Assembly: GCA_905198155.1 (NCBI GenBank)
Contig: CAJKBQ010000024.1
Coordinates: 1 to 41,621 of the forward strand
Direction of reading: 5' to 3'
Source of the DNA: an uncultured Eubacteriales bacterium
GTDB taxonomy: Bacteria > Bacillota > Clostridia > Oscillospirales > Acutalibacteraceae
Length of the DNA stretch: 41,621 nucleotides
The notes under the pieces: model-generated
What the model saw: the letters and a program-made list of their open reading frames with translations, nothing else
Databases searched by the model: none
What the model was told of the DNA's origin: nothing
Program-made: the position numbers and the translations under genes
Shown here: piece by piece, positions 31,073 through 38,813 of the stretch
How positions within the stretch are numbered: the first letter of the stretch is position 1
Layout: every line of letters starts with the position of its first letter

Positions 31073-31993
31073 TTATTTCAGGAACCCGTTGATAATTTCT
31101 TCCTCCGCCTGCTTTTCGGTCAGGCCGAGCGTCATCAGTTTGGTCAGCTGCTCCCCGGCGATGCGGCCGATGGCGGCTTCGTGCGCCAGCGTGGCGTCCA
31201 CGTGATTGGCGTACACCTGCGGGATAGCGCCGACGGACGCACTGTCCATGATGATCGCGTCGCACTCGGAGCGGCCGGAACATCGGTTGTTGCCGTCCAT
31301 TTTGGAGCGGAACAGCTGGTGCGATTCGTCGCGCGCCACCGAGCGGGACACGATGTGCGCGGCGCAGTCTACCCCGTTCATCTCGACTTCAAACGACGTT
31401 TCCGCGTGCTGCGCGCCGTGCGTCATGATTTTTTCGTGCACCACGATCGACGCGCCGTCGGCCAGCTTCGCTTTGGTGACGCGGTTGGTGGAGTCGATGC
31501 CTTTGATCTGCGCAGTTTCCATCTCCATGTGCGCGTTTTCGCCCAGCTCGCATTCGGTGGTGGGATTCATCACGCGCGCGCCCCGGCCGTCGCCTTCGCC
31601 GTAGTGCTTTTCGATGTATTTCACTTTGGCGTTCTTGCCGAGGAAAAAGCGGTGAATGCCGCTGTGGTTGCTGTCCTGGTCGCCGCCGTTGTGAATGCCG
31701 CACCCGGCGACGATCACGACGTCGCAGTCCTCCCCGACGAAAAAGTCGTTGTACACCAACTCCTTAATCCCCGTTTGCGACAGGATGACCGGGATGTGGA
31801 CGGATTCGTTGCGGGTGCCGGGCGCGATGATGATGTTAATGCCCGGCAGGTCGTTTTTTTTCTCGATGGTGATGTGCGCGCTGGAAGCTTTGCTGTCCAG
31901 TGCGCCGTTGATGCGGAGGCTGTACGCCCCGGCGGGGATGTCGTGCAGGCCGGACACCTGTTCCAGCAGCGATTTTTCGATTGCGTCCATCAT
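31073..31993 (-). CDS. sufB: SufB/SufD-family Fe-S cluster scaffold (short form)
   Basis: The 306-residue protein is essentially the SufBD core beta-helix with a C-terminal helical tail. Diagnostic end motifs are RSECDAIIMDSASVGAIPQV (Cys244, the scaffold cysteine position) and TLAHEAAIGRIAGEQL (His271), then LTEKQAEEEIINGF. Typical SufB is about 470 residues and SufD about 420, so the N-terminal domain is absent. With SufC it would assemble Fe-S clusters in the cytoplasm. The ATG overlaps the sufC stop as ATGA, and GGGAGG lies six bases before it. No sufS, sufU or second sufB/D gene is adjacent, so this is a two-gene minimal SUF arrangement. Confidence 0.88.
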   Translation of the reverse strand: MMDAIEKSLLEQVSGLHDIPAGAYSLRINGALDSKASSAHITIEKKNDLPGINIIIAPGTRNESVHIPVILSQTGIKELVYNDFFVGEDCDVVIVAGCGIHNGGDQDSNHSGIHRFFLGKNAKVKYIEKHYGEGDGRGARVMNPTTECELGENAHMEMETAQIKGIDSTNRVTKAKLADGASIVVHEKIMTHGAQHAETSFEVEMNGVDCAAHIVSRSVARDESHQLFRSKMDGNNRCSGRSECDAIIMDSASVGAIPQVYANHVDATLAHEAAIGRIAGEQLTKLMTLGLTEKQAEEEIINGFLK

Positions 31994-32706
31994 GCGTTCC
32001 CTCCCTGTTTGCGGCAGCCGCCCACGGCGCTGCGCCCCAGCAGCCGCGGCAGCAGCTCTGCGCCGGGGCCGACGTCCTGGATGCGGCCGGATTTGAGTAC
32101 GATAATCTGGTCGGCGATGTTCAGGATGCGCTCCTGGTGCGAGATGATCAGAATCGAGCCGCGCGTGCGCTCGTACATATGCTCGAACACCCGGATCAGG
32201 CTGTTGAAGCTCCACAGGTCGATTCCGGCTTCCGGCTCGTCAAAAATGGTGAGCGCTGCGCCGCGCGCGTTGACCATCGCGATTTCGATGCGTTTCAGTT
32301 CGCCGCCGGACAGCGACCCGTTCAGCTCGCGGTGAACGTATTCTTTGGCACACAGCCCGACTTCCGACAGGTAGTCGCACGCCTGGGCGGCCGACAGCTT
32401 TTTGCCCGCCGCGATCGAGATCAGATCCAGCACGGTCAGGCCTTTGAAGCGGACGGGCTGCTGAAATGCGAAGCTGATGCCGCGCTGCGCCCGTTCGGTG
32501 ATGGACAGGTCGGTGATGTCGGCACCGTCCAGGAAGATTCGGCCGGCGGTGGGACGGATGATGCCCATAATCAGCTTGGCCAGCGTCGATTTGCCGCTGC
32601 CGTTGGGGCCGGTGATTGCGACGAAGCGGTCGTCGATTTTGAGGTTGATGTCCGTCAGGATCGGTTTTTCGTCCACCTGATAGGAAATGTCTTTTAGTTC
32701 CAGCAT
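31990..32706 (-). CDS. sufC: SufC ATPase of Fe-S cluster assembly
   Basis: The 238-residue ABC-type ATPase shows Walker A (GPNGSGKST, 33-41), the Q loop (FAFQQP), the signature LSGGELKRIEIA, Walker B LTIFDEPEAGID and the switch His in IISHQ. The FDEPEAGID sequence and soluble nature identify SufC rather than a transporter subunit. The ATG at 32706 has AAGGA about nine bases upstream. It is first in the two-gene operon with the short SufB and is transcribed from a promoter preceded by A/T-rich palindromes. Confidence 0.92.
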   Translation of the reverse strand: MLELKDISYQVDEKPILTDINLKIDDRFVAITGPNGSGKSTLAKLIMGIIRPTAGRIFLDGADITDLSITERAQRGISFAFQQPVRFKGLTVLDLISIAAGKKLSAAQACDYLSEVGLCAKEYVHRELNGSLSGGELKRIEIAMVNARGAALTIFDEPEAGIDLWSFNSLIRVFEHMYERTRGSILIISHQERILNIADQIIVLKSGRIQDVGPGAELLPRLLGRSAVGGCRKQGGNA

Positions 32707-32732
32707 ATGCAAGATTCCTTTGCAATTTGATT

Positions 32733-32780
32733 AAATCATTGATTTTGATTTATTTTATCATATTATTGCACGGTTTGCAA
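32733..32780 (-). promoter_or_regulatory. Promoter and candidate operator of suf operon
   Basis: On the minus strand TTGCAA (32775-32780), 17-base spacer, TAAAAT (32752-32757). Between the -10 and the gene lies the palindrome AAATCA-T-TGATTT (32733-32745) in a very A/T-rich block with further TTGATT/AATCAA words, a plausible site for an Rrf2-type Fe-S regulator. The regulator is not in the window. Confidence 0.65.
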
Positions 32781-32782
32781 GC

Positions 32783-32807
32783 AAAACCCCGAAAATCCCG
32801 GGGTTTT
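32783..32807 (-). terminator. Terminator of asparaginase gene
   Basis: Perfect 9-bp stem AAAACCCCG/CGGGGTTTT. On the minus strand it follows the asparaginase stop by 13 bases and ends in TTTTGCTT. Confidence 0.8.
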
Positions 32808-32820
32808 GAAAGAATTCGCG

Positions 32821-33810
32821 TTATTGCATCCGGTCGGGGCCGATGCAGGCCATGAACCGGTCGCGGAACGACTCGGCCGAGTCGGAATAGGCCAGCGCCC
32901 ACATGGTTTTGGCGACGACGGCTTCGATGGTCATGTCGTACACTTCGGGGAGCGCGTGCGCGCCGATGCGGTGGCCGACTTCGTAGACCGAAAGGTCGCT
33001 CCCTTCGTGCGGCACCTGGGTGGTGACGATGATCCGCACGCCGCGGGCGGCGAGGCGGTCGATTTTCTCCGGGAAATTGCTGCGGTCGTAGAACGGGATG
33101 CCGCCCATGCCGAAGCTTTCGATGATGACGGCGTCGCAGTGACCGGCGATGGCGTCGAACAGCTCGGCGCTCATGCCGGGCGTCAGTTTGACGACGGCGA
33201 TGTTGCTGTTCAGGCGGTCGAAAAACTGCACCGGGCCGGGCAGCGATTCGCGGATGAAGCAGCAGAGCCGGTCGCCGCGGAACACGGCGACGTCGGGGTA
33301 ATCGATGCTGGAAAAAGCGTTGTAGCTGCGGGTGCGGGTTTTGCGGGCGCGGCAGCCGCTGATGACGTGGCCGCCGAACACGACGTGGACGCCGCAAGCG
33401 TCCGGGCTGGCGGCGTAGTGGACGGCGTCGCGCAGATTTTCGCGCGCGTCGGAGTCGCGGGCATAGATTGACCGCTGGGAGCCGGTGAGGACGATGGGTT
33501 TGGGGCTGTTTTGGATCAGGTAGTACAGCACGGCGGCGGCATAGGCCATGGTATCGGTGCCGTGGGTGATGACGAACGCGTCGTAGGCGTCGTACTCCGC
33601 GCGAATCTCGGCGGCGACGCGCAGCCAGTGCGCGGGGGTCATATCGGTGCTGTCCAGCCGGAACAGCTGGGTGGGGCAGATTTCGCCATAGGCGCGCAGC
33701 TCCGGCACGTATTCCAGCAGCTCGTCGGACGATATTTGCGGCGACAGGCCGTCCGGCGTGGGTTTGGAGGCGATGGTGCCGCCGGTGGCGATCAGGCGGA
33801 TTTTTTTCAT
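32821..33810 (-). CDS. L-asparaginase, cytoplasmic type
   Basis: The 329-residue protein converts asparagine to aspartate and ammonia. It has both catalytic threonine motifs: IATGGTIAS with Thr12 near the N terminus and FVITHGTDTMAYAA with the Thr-Asp pair. PIVLTGSQRSIYARDSDA follows, and MGGIPFYD appears in the C-terminal domain. No signal peptide, so it is the cytoplasmic (type I-like) form. I chose the ATG at 33808-33810, which gives the usual MKKIxLIATGGTIAS start; the binding site is weak (AAAGG). A longer frame would run 44 codons into the repeat region. It stands alone on the minus strand. Confidence 0.9.
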   Translation of the reverse strand: MKKIRLIATGGTIASKPTPDGLSPQISSDELLEYVPELRAYGEICPTQLFRLDSTDMTPAHWLRVAAEIRAEYDAYDAFVITHGTDTMAYAAAVLYYLIQNSPKPIVLTGSQRSIYARDSDARENLRDAVHYAASPDACGVHVVFGGHVISGCRARKTRTRSYNAFSSIDYPDVAVFRGDRLCCFIRESLPGPVQFFDRLNSNIAVVKLTPGMSAELFDAIAGHCDAVIIESFGMGGIPFYDRSNFPEKIDRLAARGVRIIVTTQVPHEGSDLSVYEVGHRIGAHALPEVYDMTIEAVVAKTMWALAYSDSAESFRDRFMACIGPDRMQ

Positions 33811-33839
33811 GGGATCACGGCCTTTCGGGGGGGATGAGG

Positions 33840-34105
33840 ATTCAAAGGTTGCGCGGTGTAACCGCGATGATACAAACCGTAATGAAACAAGGCGGGCGAT
33901 CGATGATCGCCCATACATGGATGGGGTTTGTCCGTGGCCCATAGACCGCGGCTTCGCCGCTCTGCTCCCGCTGCGGCGACTGCGTCGGCCGCGCGCAGTC
34001 GCGACCCGGAGGGGGAGCTACGGGTGCACATCTGCCAGATGTGCAAATGGCCTGCGGTCGAGGATTGATTTTTTCGCACAACAATGAGAAACGCTGAGGG
34101 AACGC
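33840..34105. repeat. Structured intergenic region with decayed dispersed repeat
   Basis: No gene is supportable. Three perfect inverted repeats are present: GGGCGATC-GAT-GATCGCCC (about 33893-33911), GCGACTGCG with CGCAGTCGC (about 33975-34004), and GCACATCTG-C-CAGATGTGC (about 34025-34043). The GACTGCGTCGGC and GCTGAGGGA words match parts of the 12.2-kb repeat units, so this is probably an old, diverged copy. Confidence 0.6.
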
Positions 34106-34110
34106 CTAAC

Positions 34111-34800
34111 TCACGCTTTCGCAGCAGCGGCGGGGAAGCGCAGGCGGCAGTGGAACTCGCGCTCCATGGCGCGGAAGAGTGTGGTTTGGGTTTCGGCGGC
34201 GATGGCGGGGATGTCCAGCTGCGCGACGCAGTCGAGCGCTTGCTGGCGGTCGGGTTCCGGCAGATGCAGCGATTCCAGCAGCATTTGCAGACAGCACGTC
34301 GTTTTGCGTTCCAGAGGAAAGTATGGGCTGCACGGGTGCCCAATATACGCGCACAGCGCGCCGGTGATGCCGATGGAAAGCTCGTACATGGACGATTCGT
34401 CGGCGCTGAACAGGGCGCACAGATCGGCCGTTGCGCGCTGGCAGATGGATTCGGCGATTTTTGGCAGCGTGTAGGATTTGACGTACAGCTCCCGGAGCGG
34501 CTCGTTCTGCTCGGTGAGCGCCAGCAGGACGGCGGCACGGATGGCCAGCGTTGCGGCCGGCTGGTCGGCGGGGCAGTGGCGGGCGACGGTGTCGAACTGG
34601 TGGGTGAACACGAACTGCATAATCGCCCCCAGGACGCCGTCTTTGGTGCCGAAAATATTGTGAAACGTACTGGTGGACACGTCGGCCAGCTTCATGATGT
34701 CGGACATTTTGGCGTCCTTGTATCCGTTGCGGACAAACAGCCGCGTGCAAGTGGCCAGAATCCGGCGACGGGCGTCGGCGCTGCTGTATCTTCTGCTCAT
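34111..34800 (-). CDS. TetR/AcrR-family transcriptional regulator
   Basis: The 229-residue protein starts with a TetR DNA-binding domain: ARRRILATCTRLFVRNGYKD, then MSDIMKLADVSTSTFHNIFG as the helix-turn-helix and KDGVLGAIMQFVF. The rest is helical and would hold the ligand pocket and dimer interface. The ATG at 34798-34800 has GGAAGG ten bases upstream, with its own promoter behind it. There is no adjacent transporter or enzyme on the same strand except asparaginase 300 bases downstream, so its target may be itself or the divergent exported-protein operon at 35.0 kb. That link is only positional. Confidence 0.88.
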   Translation of the reverse strand: MSRRYSSADARRRILATCTRLFVRNGYKDAKMSDIMKLADVSTSTFHNIFGTKDGVLGAIMQFVFTHQFDTVARHCPADQPAATLAIRAAVLLALTEQNEPLRELYVKSYTLPKIAESICQRATADLCALFSADESSMYELSIGITGALCAYIGHPCSPYFPLERKTTCCLQMLLESLHLPEPDRQQALDCVAQLDIPAIAAETQTTLFRAMEREFHCRLRFPAAAAKA

Positions 34801-34841
34801 TGGAATCGCACCTTCCTGAATTTGATATGAATAGCAATTCA

Positions 34842-34870
34842 ATGATACCACGTTCTGCGCGAGAAAACAA
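34842..34870 (-). promoter_or_regulatory. Promoter of TetR gene
   Basis: On the minus strand TTGTTT (34865-34870), 17-base spacer, TATCAT (34842-34847). The A/T-rich AATTCAATGATA around it could hold an operator. Confidence 0.6.
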
Positions 34871-35002
34871 GTGTTTTGACGGATTTTGGCGAAAAATTTT
34901 TATTTTGGACGGACAGACGGGTGTCTGGTACGGGGAGTATGGAAGATGGATAAGATAATTGTCAAAGTATGAAAAATAAATGAAAAAATGTTGGAATTAC
35001 TA

Positions 35003-35031
35003 TTGACAAGTTAATGGATTTATTGTATAAT
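35003..35031 (+). promoter_or_regulatory. Consensus promoter of exported-protein operon
   Basis: Perfect TTGACA (35003-35008), 17-base spacer, TATAAT (35026-35031). Confidence 0.92.
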
Positions 35032-35080
35032 AAAGTTAGTGACATACCAAATATTTGTTAAACAGGAGGTGGTAGTTTCG

Positions 35081-35197
35081 ATGTTAAAGAGAAGTTTGAT
35101 TGGCACGATCATTCTGTTCTTTCTGACATTTCTCATACCGGCGGGGTGCGCGCGCTGCTCGAAGCTGCCGCTGGTTTGGAAAACCGCGCTGGGGTAA
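35081..35197 (+). CDS. 38-residue lipoprotein-like small protein
   Basis: A short frame (ATG at 35081, TAA at 35195) encodes 38 residues: a basic start (MLKRS), a hydrophobic stretch (LIGTIILFFLTFL), a lipobox-like IPAGC with Cys23, and a 15-residue basic tail containing a second Cys-rich bit (ARCSKLPL). AGGAGG lies 11 bases upstream, and the frame starts about 45 bases after the perfect promoter, so it is positioned as first gene of the operon. It could be a small lipoprotein, a secreted peptide precursor, or a leader peptide for the next gene. I do not recognise a family. Confidence 0.55.
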   Translation: MLKRSLIGTIILFFLTFLIPAGCARCSKLPLVWKTALG

Positions 35198-35279
35198 ACC
35201 TGGTACGGCGGGTTTGAGAAATTCGTGCATCCTGATCTATCGACAAAAAATTGTAATTGACAGAAAGGATGGCACAAAA

Positions 35280-36329
35280 ATGACACGCAAATTTAGAAAA
35301 ATGATCTCTTTGATCGTTGCAATAGCGGTTCTGCTTTCCGCAACGATGGTTCCATCGGTTGCCTTTGGCGACTCCGTTTCGATCCGGACATCGCCGGAGC
35401 GGACAATTGCGGATGCTGTGCTCGCCGGATTTGGCGATTATCAGTATCTGGGTTCGACCGAGTTGAAAAACTTGAACGGCGAATCGGAAGCGGTTTGTTT
35501 CCGGTATGCACCCGACGCGTATGTGATCGTGAATCACAACGATCTTTCGGTTCCGGAATATTCGCCGAGCAACCCGTCACCGTTTGAGGCGGAAGGGGCG
35601 ACGGAGTATATATACAATGGTCCGTTGGCGCATTTCTATAAAGATTCATCGAATTCGATTCGCGATGTTAGCACGGATGGCTTGGTCGATTCAAGCAAAG
35701 TTGGGTTGGTATACAGCAAAACAGCTGTTTCTGTGACGGAGAAAAATGCTCTGGTGAGAAAGGCGCAGGTCGCTCCTATGCGAGCAATTTACAAATTCAC
35801 CCAAAGTCTTCCTGAAACGTGGGTATCTTCTTACGCCACACCGCTGCACGCGAGTTCGATTTTATTGAGGTACATTTATGTGCACCATAATTCGAATGTT
35901 CTGTACCCGACTTATAGCACAAATAATAAGTTACAGGAATATTTGAGCGGCGTGTATTATGTACCGAACACGAACATAAACTCATGGCAGCTTTTGGGCG
36001 AATGTGATTATGCCGGAATTACTTACAAGGGCTTAAACAAGTATTTAAGCGACCGGAATGTTTCGACGAGGGGAACTGCGTACTCGTTTACAAATACGAT
36101 GTGGTCAGATATTCAAAGCTCGTTTGTTGCGGATTATCCGGTATTGGTACAAACAAGCAACTATCACTCGTCTTCTTGGTCGTATGGTTCTAAGACACTT
36201 GTTGCATATGGGTATTACTATCAGGATACTTCGGGTGGCAGCTTGGTCGTAAATGATGGACAAGGTCACAATAACATTCATTTGACCACTGATTTGAATT
36301 ATTACTGGTCGGTTGTCCTATTTAACTGA
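35280..36329 (+). CDS. Secreted protein with probable inactive papain-like fold
   Basis: The 349-residue protein has a Sec signal peptide (MTRKFRKM, hydrophobic 9-24, likely cleavage near VAFG/DS at 30). The C-terminal half (about 180-349) has the layout of bacterial C39-like or C10-like papain-fold peptidases. It shows a helix at LHASSILLRYIYVHH where active enzymes have the nucleophile (CxPT...ILxYW). It also has WSDIQSSFVADYPVLV, then GSKTLVAYGYYY where the catalytic His normally precedes the VAYGY strand, and SLVVNDGQG. Both Cys and His appear replaced (Ala/Ser and Lys), so it is probably a binding protein. AAAGGA lies about ten bases before the ATG. G+C is low compared with most of the window. 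Confidence 0.65.
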   Translation: MTRKFRKMISLIVAIAVLLSATMVPSVAFGDSVSIRTSPERTIADAVLAGFGDYQYLGSTELKNLNGESEAVCFRYAPDAYVIVNHNDLSVPEYSPSNPSPFEAEGATEYIYNGPLAHFYKDSSNSIRDVSTDGLVDSSKVGLVYSKTAVSVTEKNALVRKAQVAPMRAIYKFTQSLPETWVSSYATPLHASSILLRYIYVHHNSNVLYPTYSTNNKLQEYLSGVYYVPNTNINSWQLLGECDYAGITYKGLNKYLSDRNVSTRGTAYSFTNTMWSDIQSSFVADYPVLVQTSNYHSSSWSYGSKTLVAYGYYYQDTSGGSLVVNDGQGHNNIHLTTDLNYYWSVVLFN

Positions 36330-36347
36330 GTAGGAGGAGAAAATCAG

Positions 36348-36803
36348 ATGAATAATGCTCGGATGCGATTCTGCAAGATACTTTCGGCGATCCTGTTGCT
36401 TGGTATACTGACCGGCTGCGCGCGTTTTTCCGCAAACGACATCGCCGAAATTCGCTACCAAAACGGGGTGACTTCGGAAGTGTACACCTACCCGGAGACC
36501 CAGATTCAGAAAGCGCTTGCGAAGCTGAATGCACTTTCGCTGGACGAGCCGATTCGCGATTTGACCGAACGACCGGCGGAAGGGACATATATTTATCACT
36601 TCACGCTTCGCGATCAGAAAAGAAAGGACTTGAACCATATTTGGGTTCTGAATTTCCGCGAGATTGCGCTGGACGGAAAAGTATACAAGCCGGATTTTCT
36701 GCGGCTGAACGAGCTGATTACGCTTTTTGCGGATGAAGAATATGCCAGCAGAGGATTTTCGTCAACCGAGATGTTCTACGATATCCCCGGTGTTATGCCA
36801 TAA
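36348..36803 (+). CDS. Lipoprotein, unknown function
   Basis: The 151-residue product has a lipoprotein signal with lipobox ILTGC (Cys24). The mature part of about 127 residues is mixed alpha/beta (ANDIAEIRYQNG, then YIYHFTLRDQ and HIWVLNFREIALDG). This looks like a small extracytoplasmic domain built on 'ratio' sheets such as those of DUF-type lipoproteins, but no family is recognised. AGGAGGAG begins two bases after the stop of the secreted papain-like protein gene and lies ten bases before this ATG, so the genes are co-transcribed. Confidence 0.8.
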   Translation: MNNARMRFCKILSAILLLGILTGCARFSANDIAEIRYQNGVTSEVYTYPETQIQKALAKLNALSLDEPIRDLTERPAEGTYIYHFTLRDQKRKDLNHIWVLNFREIALDGKVYKPDFLRLNELITLFADEEYASRGFSSTEMFYDIPGVMP

Positions 36804-36822
36804 ATTCAGGAGGTGTCCGCAA

Positions 36823-37218
36823 ATGTTCAATCCCCGCAAACTGTCCGCCCTAGCCGTGATGATGGTGCTGCTGCTCTTGCTGCTGACTGGCTGCGCGTCC
36901 GCGCCGAAGCTGCCAAAGACAGCTGCCGAAGCGGAGATTCAGTCCGGCACGACCGGCAAAACCGTCACGATCACCGACGAAGCGCAGGTGAAACAGGTGC
37001 TGGATGCGTTCCCGACGGATTACCCGGACGGCCAAAAGGAAACGGAATCCACATACGGATACCGCTATGCCGTTACATTCCGGGACGCGAACAACCAGGA
37101 AATCGGCCGCTGCACCGTCCGGAACGACAACCAATTGGTTTGCGGCGAACGGGTTTATGCAATCGACTGCACCCCGATTGTCGCGCAGATTGAGGCCGCA
37201 ATTTCGTCCCAAAAGTGA
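36823..37218 (+). CDS. Lipoprotein, unknown function
   Basis: The 131-residue product has the lipobox LLTGC (Cys24) after MFNPRKLSALAVMMVLLLLL. The mature part (TVTITDEAQVKQVLDAFP, then YGYRYAVTFRDANNQEIGRC) resembles the preceding lipoprotein in size and in having an 'IxxxDxxxVxxxL' helix followed by strands, so the two may be distant relatives. AGGAGGT lies eight bases before the ATG. A longer in-frame start at 36727 would lie inside the preceding gene and is rejected. Last gene of the exported-protein operon; a strong terminator follows. Confidence 0.8.
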   Translation: MFNPRKLSALAVMMVLLLLLLTGCASAPKLPKTAAEAEIQSGTTGKTVTITDEAQVKQVLDAFPTDYPDGQKETESTYGYRYAVTFRDANNQEIGRCTVRNDNQLVCGERVYAIDCTPIVAQIEAAISSQK

Positions 37219-37228
37219 ACATCTCATC

Positions 37229-37259
37229 GCCGCTGCCCCCGCTGGGCGGCGGCTTTTTT
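37229..37259 (+). terminator. Terminator of exported-protein operon
   Basis: A 10-bp stem GCCGCTGCCC/GGGCGGCGGC (one T-G pair) followed by TTTTTT. Confidence 0.88.
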
Positions 37260-37298
37260 CATTTTGCCAAAAAAATTTCAAAAAATTCGGAAAAACCA

Positions 37299-37327
37299 TT
37301 TCCACCCGCGCCAAAATCGGATATAAT
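37299..37327 (+). promoter_or_regulatory. Promoter of murD operon
   Basis: TTTCCA (37299-37304), 17-base spacer, TATAAT (37322-37327); a second overlapping TATAAT begins five bases later. Confidence 0.65.
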
Positions 37328-37370
37328 ATAATCATATATATCTTCTCACCGACAGAAAGGATCATCGATC

Positions 37371-38777
37371 ATGATGGATAGCAGAATACAGCAATTTATG
37401 GAATCCCTGAACGGCAAATCGGTCACGTTTTGCGGCGTCGGCGTCAGCAACACGCCGGTGGCGGAGCTGTTCGCCCGCAAAGGTGCGCACGTCACCATTT
37501 GCGACAAGCGCAGCCGCGAACAGTTGGGCGCGATGGGCGACCGGCTCGCCGCCGCCGGGGCGCAGTTCCGGCTGGGGCCGGATTACCTGGCGCATTTGGA
37601 CGGCGACATGGTGTTCCGCACGCCGGGGATGAAGTACACGCTGCCCGAGCTGACCGATGCCCGCCGCCGCGGGATCGCCGTCACGTCCGAAATGGAGATG
37701 TTTTTTGAGCTGTGCCCGTGCCCGATCATCGCTGTGACCGGCAGCGACGGCAAAACCACTACCACCACCGTCATCGCCGAAATGCTCAAAGCGCAGGGCA
37801 AGCGCGTGTACCTCGGCGGCAACATCGGCGCGGCGCTGCTGCCGCTGGTGGAGCAGATTGCGCCGGACGACGTGGCAGTGGTGGAGCTGTCCAGCTTTCA
37901 GCTGATTTCGATGCGCCGCAGCCCGGACGTCGCCGTGATTACCAACATCACGCCCAATCACCTCGATATGCACAAGGATATGGACGAATATGTCAACGCT
38001 AAGAAGAACATCTTCCTGCACCAAAACGCGTTCGGACGCACCGTGCTCAACCGCGACAACGCGCTGACGCATTCGTTCGTGGACGAAACGCGCGGGCAGG
38101 TGCTGGAATTCAGCCGCCGCGGCGAAGTGGAAAACGGCGCGTGGCTGCGCAGCGACGGGATGATTATGATGCGGCTCAACGGCACGGACACCGAGGTGTT
38201 CCCCGCGAAAGACATCCGCATTCCCGGCGCGCACAACGTGGAAAACTATATGACCGCGATTTCCGCTGTGTGGGGACGCGTGAACATCGAAGTGATGCAC
38301 GAGATCGCGCGGACGTTCGCCGGGGTGGAGCACCGGGCTGAGTTCGTCCGCGAGCTGGGCGGCGTCCGGTACTACAACGACTCCATTGCGACCACGCCGT
38401 CGCGCACCATCTCCGGGACGCTGTCGCTGTTTGACCGGAAAATCATCGTGATCCTCGGCGGGTACGACAAAAACATCCCGTTTGACCCGCTGGGGCCGGT
38501 GGTCGCGAAGAAAGTGAAAATTGCGATTCTGCTCGGCGTGACCGCGCCGAAGATTGAGGCTGCCATCACCGGCTGCCCCGAATATTCCGAAGGGAACCCG
38601 GCGATTTACCGCGTCGAAAATCTGGAACAGGCGGTGCGGCTGGCGCATCGGCTGGCGGTGCGCGGCGACATTGTGTCGCTGTCGCCGGCGTGCGCGAGTT
38701 TTGACCAGTTCCCCAATTACGAAACGCGCGGCGAACGGTTCAAAGAATATGTACACGAGCTGAACGGGAACGCGTGA
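37371..38777 (+). CDS. murD: UDP-N-acetylmuramoyl-L-alanine--D-glutamate ligase
   Basis: The 468-residue protein has the three-domain Mur ligase layout. A Rossmann N-terminal domain binds UDP-MurNAc-Ala (VTFCGVGVSNTPVAELF, about 18-34). The central ATPase has the P-loop VTGSDGKTTTTTVIAEML (about 121-138) and NHLDMHKDMDEYVNAKKNIF. The C-terminal domain has RAEFVRELGGVRYYNDSIAT and GGYDKNIPFDPL. MurD adds D-Glu to the peptidoglycan precursor in the cytoplasm. YYNDSIATTP and GGYDKN are typical MurD features separating it from MurC, MurE and MurF. ATGs at 37371 and 37374 are both possible; AAAGGA lies nine bases before the first. It is outside any dcw cluster and heads an operon with two peptidases. 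Confidence 0.93.
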   Translation: MMDSRIQQFMESLNGKSVTFCGVGVSNTPVAELFARKGAHVTICDKRSREQLGAMGDRLAAAGAQFRLGPDYLAHLDGDMVFRTPGMKYTLPELTDARRRGIAVTSEMEMFFELCPCPIIAVTGSDGKTTTTTVIAEMLKAQGKRVYLGGNIGAALLPLVEQIAPDDVAVVELSSFQLISMRRSPDVAVITNITPNHLDMHKDMDEYVNAKKNIFLHQNAFGRTVLNRDNALTHSFVDETRGQVLEFSRRGEVENGAWLRSDGMIMMRLNGTDTEVFPAKDIRIPGAHNVENYMTAISAVWGRVNIEVMHEIARTFAGVEHRAEFVRELGGVRYYNDSIATTPSRTISGTLSLFDRKIIVILGGYDKNIPFDPLGPVVAKKVKIAILLGVTAPKIEAAITGCPEYSEGNPAIYRVENLEQAVRLAHRLAVRGDIVSLSPACASFDQFPNYETRGERFKEYVHELNGNA

Positions 38778-38813
38778 CCCGGCGGCCGGAAGTTCAAAAC
38801 GGGAGGATTCGAT

